A DNA stretch of 64,000 nucleotides from Actinokineospora globicatena (GTDB lineage Bacteria > Actinomycetota > Actinomycetes > Mycobacteriales > Pseudonocardiaceae), in NCBI RefSeq assembly GCF_024171945.1, contig NZ_JAMTCR010000002.1, positions 930,001 through 994,000 on the forward strand, read 5' to 3'. The notes under the pieces were generated by a model. That model saw only the letters and a list, made by a program, of their open reading frames with translations. It was not told where the DNA came from and made no database searches. Shown piece after piece: positions 59,501 through 64,000 of the stretch (the stretch's first letter is position 1; each line of letters opens with the position of its first letter). The position numbers and the translations under genes are program-made.

Positions 59501-60413
59501 GGACAGAGCCAGAAGCGATGGTCCGGGAGGACACGTAGCGCCGTCCGCCAACCACCAGGTCGTAGGCGGCAACCGTGTAGTCGAAGTACGCCTTGTCGGT
59601 GTTGTTGAACCCGGCCCTGTTGGGCGAGGCAAACCCCTCGCTGACGAAGGCACCGGCCAGAACCGCGGCCGCGTAGTCCTTGACCGCCGGAAGCCCGGCT
59701 TCCTCTGCCGGGGTGCGCTGCATGACGACGCGGTCGCCGGGCTGGATCTCCTCCAGCAGCTTCCACAGCAGCGTCGGCACGCCGAGCACCGACACCAGGC
59801 AGAGCACCGGGTGGTTGTGCGTGCCGGTCAGCTCGAAGCCCTCGCGGGTGGTCAACCTCAACGTCGGGTGCTCACCGGAGTGGAACAGCCGGTCGGCGCG
59901 CACCGGGTTGCCGTTGCGGTCGAGGACCTTGAGGTCGATCACGTTGTCGGAGTTCGGCAGCGCGTCGGGAACGATGTCACCGATCCGCACGCTCGACCCG
60001 TCGTGCATCCTCACGCGGGTTTCTGCATCAATACAGTATCTCATCGCGGCAGCCGGATCGTTGCCCGGGGAGCCGAAGTTGCCCTGGCCGTCGACCAGGG
60101 GGTAGCGCATGGACCAGGGCTGGGCCAGGCGGACGAGGGTGTCGTAGATGGAGGAGTCGCCGTGGGGGTGGTAGTTGCCCATGACGTCGCCGACGACGCG
60201 GGAGCACTTGACGTAACTGCGGTCGGGGCGCAGGCCGGTGTCGAACATCGAGTACAGCACGCGCCGGTGGACCGGCTTGAGGCCGTCGCGCACGTCCGGG
60301 AGGGCGCGGCTGACGATCACGCTCATCGCGTAATCGATGTAGGAGCTCTGCATCTCCTGCTGGATGTCGCGCGGCTCGATGCGGTCGCCGGGCGGCGGCA
60401 GGGTCTCGGTCAC
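56538..60413 (-). CDS. gyrA: DNA gyrase subunit A with intein
   Basis: 1291 residues as translated: an 870-residue GyrA with a 421-residue intein at residues 127-547. The host N-terminal domain has [18 protein letters not shown] and the catalytic Y126 (AAAMRY), which the intein directly follows. The C-terminal domain has the GyrA box QKRGGKG and ends in an acidic tail ([11 protein letters not shown] and similar). GyrA breaks and rejoins DNA during negative supercoiling, so splicing is required for cell survival. The quinolone-resistance position matching Escherichia coli S83 is Ser. It lies 56 bases after gyrB. Without splicing the active-site tyrosine would be followed by the intein cysteine. 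Confidence 0.97.
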   Translation of the reverse strand: MTETLPPPGDRIEPRDIQQEMQSSYIDYAMSVIVSRALPDVRDGLKPVHRRVLYSMFDTGLRPDRSYVKCSRVVGDVMGNYHPHGDSSIYDTLVRLAQPWSMRYPLVDGQGNFGSPGNDPAAAMRYCIDAETRVRMHDGSSVRIGDIVPDALPNSDNVIDLKVLDRNGNPVRADRLFHSGEHPTLRLTTREGFELTGTHNHPVLCLVSVLGVPTLLWKLLEEIQPGDRVVMQRTPAEEAGLPAVKDYAAAVLAGAFVSEGFASPNRAGFNNTDKAYFDYTVAAYDLVVGGRRYVSSRTIASGSVLHELDIQDMTAFVAGPLAEMVGARSAGKRVPEFVWQGGSTIKRAFLSSLFTGDGSCSALPRNSVQISYSTRSTRLASEVQQLLLEFGVVSKLVRYEHGEIKVVITNRRDARLFATNVGFLQAKQDKLVAILDGIPTESRAMSSDHVPFVGEYIRANGAARWTERDWLRRHNVDRVERWEHNRDEIVERITEPGVLDIVEPLVDGRFYYAQVESIVDAGVRPVYSIRVDTDDHAFISDGFVSHNTESRLTPLAMEMLRDIGEDTVDFVPNYDGKTEEPKVLPSRIPNLLVNGGSGIAVGMATNIPPHNLREVADGVVWALDNPEANDDELLAALLLRIKGPDFPTKALILGTQGIEDAYRTGRGSVRMRSVVEVEEDAKGRTILVVTELPYQVNPDNLIENMAQLVRDGKLTGISEIADESNSRSGMRIVIGLKRDAVAKVVLNNLYKHTQLQHNFGVNMLALVDQVPRTLRLDQIIRHYVRHQLEVIVRRTRYRLRKAQERAHILRGYAKALDMLDEVIALIRRSPSADEAKTGLIQLLDVDEIQATAILELQLRRLAALERQRILDELGEIERYIGELEEILASEELQRGIIRDELMEIVDKHGDDRRTRIIPFDGEVSVEDLIAVEDVVVTITRTGYAKRTKTDLYRAQKRGGKGVQGATLKQDDIVAHFFVCSTHDWILFFTNKGRVYRAKAYELPEANRAARGQHVANLLAFQPDEAIAQVIQIKDYTAAPYLVLATRDGLVKKSKLVDFDSNRAGGLIGINLREDDELVGAVLCSADDDLLLVSAGGQSIRFHASDDALRPMGRATSGVQGMRFNAGDELLTIGVVKEGTFVLVATDGGYAKRTPIEDYSVQGRGGKGVLTIQHDSRRGRLVGAVIVELEDQLYAITSTGGVIRTTAKEVRKAGRQTKGVRLMNLGEGTTLVAIARSAEVVAEDGDVPVDGVVVDGEVVEADTEVDAVDVVDADGAAPAEPTDAGSTDEPTE
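58773..60035 (-). mobile_element. GyrA intein with LAGLIDADG homing endonuclease
   Basis: 421 residues (127-547 of the precursor). Block A begins with Cys1 ([13 protein letters not shown]). Block B has GTHNHPVL (T72 and H75). The endonuclease blocks are [11 protein letters not shown] (acid E133) and [10 protein letters not shown] (acid D231), so both LAGLIDADG helices keep an acidic residue and the enzyme may be active. Block G ends GFVSH420-N421, and the next host residue is Thr. This is the same insertion site (after the catalytic Tyr) known for mycobacterial GyrA inteins. The left junction codons AGA TAC TGT ATT GAT GCA are AT-rich beside a GC-rich gene, a sign of transfer. Confidence 0.95.
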
Positions 60414-60469
60414 GACCGGACGTTCCTTTCAACGCGGGTGGGTGTGCGGCGCGGGGGGCGGTGCCCCTG

Positions 60470-63403
<2,934 letters not shown>

Positions 63404-63411
<8 letters not shown>

Positions 63412-64000
63412 GTCGCACCTCCCCGTCCGCCACCGCGTAGCGGGCCCCGGAGAGCTCGCCGGGCACATCCTCCTCCACGGCGGCGGTCACCAGGACCTGT
63501 TCGGCACCGACCGCCACCTCGGCGAGTCGCTGCCGCCTGCGCCGGTCCAACTCGGCGAACACGTCGTCGAGCACCAGCACCGGCTCGCTGCCCTCGTCCT
63601 TGAGCAGCTCGTAGGACGCCAGCCGCAGCGCGAGCGCGAACGACCACGACTCGCCGTGGCTGGCGTACCCCTTCGCGGGTGCCTCGCCGAGCACCAGGTC
63701 GAGCTCGTCGCGTTGCGGTCCGACCAGGGTGACCCCGCGTTCCAACTCGGCGTCCCGGCGCAACGCCATCCGGGCCAGCAGCGCGTCGGTCACCACCTCT
63801 ATATCCGCGCGCTCCCCGTCGGGCTTGCCGTACCCGGGGGGCAGCGTTTCCTCTACCTGCGAGCGGTACGCGATGTGCGCCGGGCGCGACTCAGGCGCGA
63901 CCCCCGCGTACGCGGCCGACACCCGGGGCACCAAGTCCGCGACCAGGTCGAGCCGCGCCGCGAGCAACTGCGCGCCGTGCACCGCGAGGTGGTTGTCCCA
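63404..64000 (-). CDS. recF: RecF, 5' part cut by window edge
   Basis: C-terminal 198 residues of RecF, the SMC-like ATPase that helps load RecA at gaps with RecO and RecR. Visible family features are [12 protein letters not shown] at the edge, [20 protein letters not shown], the signature helix region [20 protein letters not shown], and Walker [15 protein letters not shown]. The frame stays open to position 64000, so the start is outside. Its stop overlaps the dciA start by eight bases. In mycobacteria dnaN and dnaA lie upstream of recF, so they are expected just beyond the edge. Confidence 0.96.

Overview
The window is high-GC actinobacterial DNA whose gene content and order best fit a Pseudonocardiaceae-type actinomycete (inference). 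Evidence for this is the mycothiol-dependent formaldehyde pathway, PknA/PknB/PstP/FHA signalling, CrgA, a class E sortase, frequent GTG starts and many leaderless-looking starts. The right end is the chromosomal origin neighbourhood: partial recF, a dciA (DUF721) helicase-loader gene, gyrB, gyrA, a DUF3566 gene, tRNA-Ile and tRNA-Ala, read right to left. This is the order known next to oriC in mycobacteria, so dnaN, dnaA and oriC should lie just beyond position 64000.

Layout. 1-4.9 kb: LytS-type kinase, S49 peptidase, LytTR regulator, small DUF485-like protein and a sodium:solute symporter (cut by the left edge), all on the minus strand. 5-8.2 kb: Fpg/Nei glycosylase, a small membrane protein and a sigma factor fused to its own anti-sigma and extracytoplasmic region. 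8.4-8.8 kb: tRNA-Gly with terminator and a G-rich repetitive tract. 8.8-18 kb: DUF2252 protein, YefM-YoeB toxin-antitoxin, MFS exporter, two paralogous single-pass membrane proteins, MsrA, a HEPN-like protein with a 64-aa partner, and a gamma-glutamyltransferase. 18-25 kb: DUF1697, two SDRs, an aldo/keto reductase, a possible non-coding RNA, the mscR/metallo-hydrolase pair and a TM0106-type nuclease. 25-29 kb: a copper operon (membrane protein, YcnI, CopC, CopD). 29-37 kb: phosphotransferase, XRE-TPR regulator with divergent small genes, TetR regulator, PLP aldolase-like protein and FAD lactone oxidase. 37.3-38.1 kb: low-complexity tract and tRNA-Leu.

38.1-48 kb is the cell-growth signalling operon fhaA-fhaB-pstP-rodA-pbpA-pknA-pknB, mostly with 1-4 base overlaps. 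It couples Ser/Thr phosphorylation to elongation peptidoglycan synthesis and ends at a strong bidirectional terminator. Opposite it lie trpG/pabA, a 51-aa membrane protein and a class E sortase, then crgA, a PH-domain protein, rhomboid protease, ppiA, a Lys/Ala-rich membrane protein, a DUF2020 lipoprotein, DoxX and OsmC. 54.8-56.5 kb holds tRNA-Ala, the DLW-39 small protein, tRNA-Ile and DUF3566.

Most notable: gyrA carries a 421-residue intein with a LAGLIDADG endonuclease at the catalytic tyrosine. A perfect parS palindrome and DnaA boxes sit inside dciA. An identical 36-bp hairpin element follows three tRNA genes, and all four tRNAs are followed by G-rich tracts on their sense strand. The copper-operon leader can mask the ycnI ribosome-binding site with a 9-bp stem whose other arm overlaps the upstream stop codon. 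No CRISPR array, insertion sequence, prophage or biosynthetic cluster was seen.
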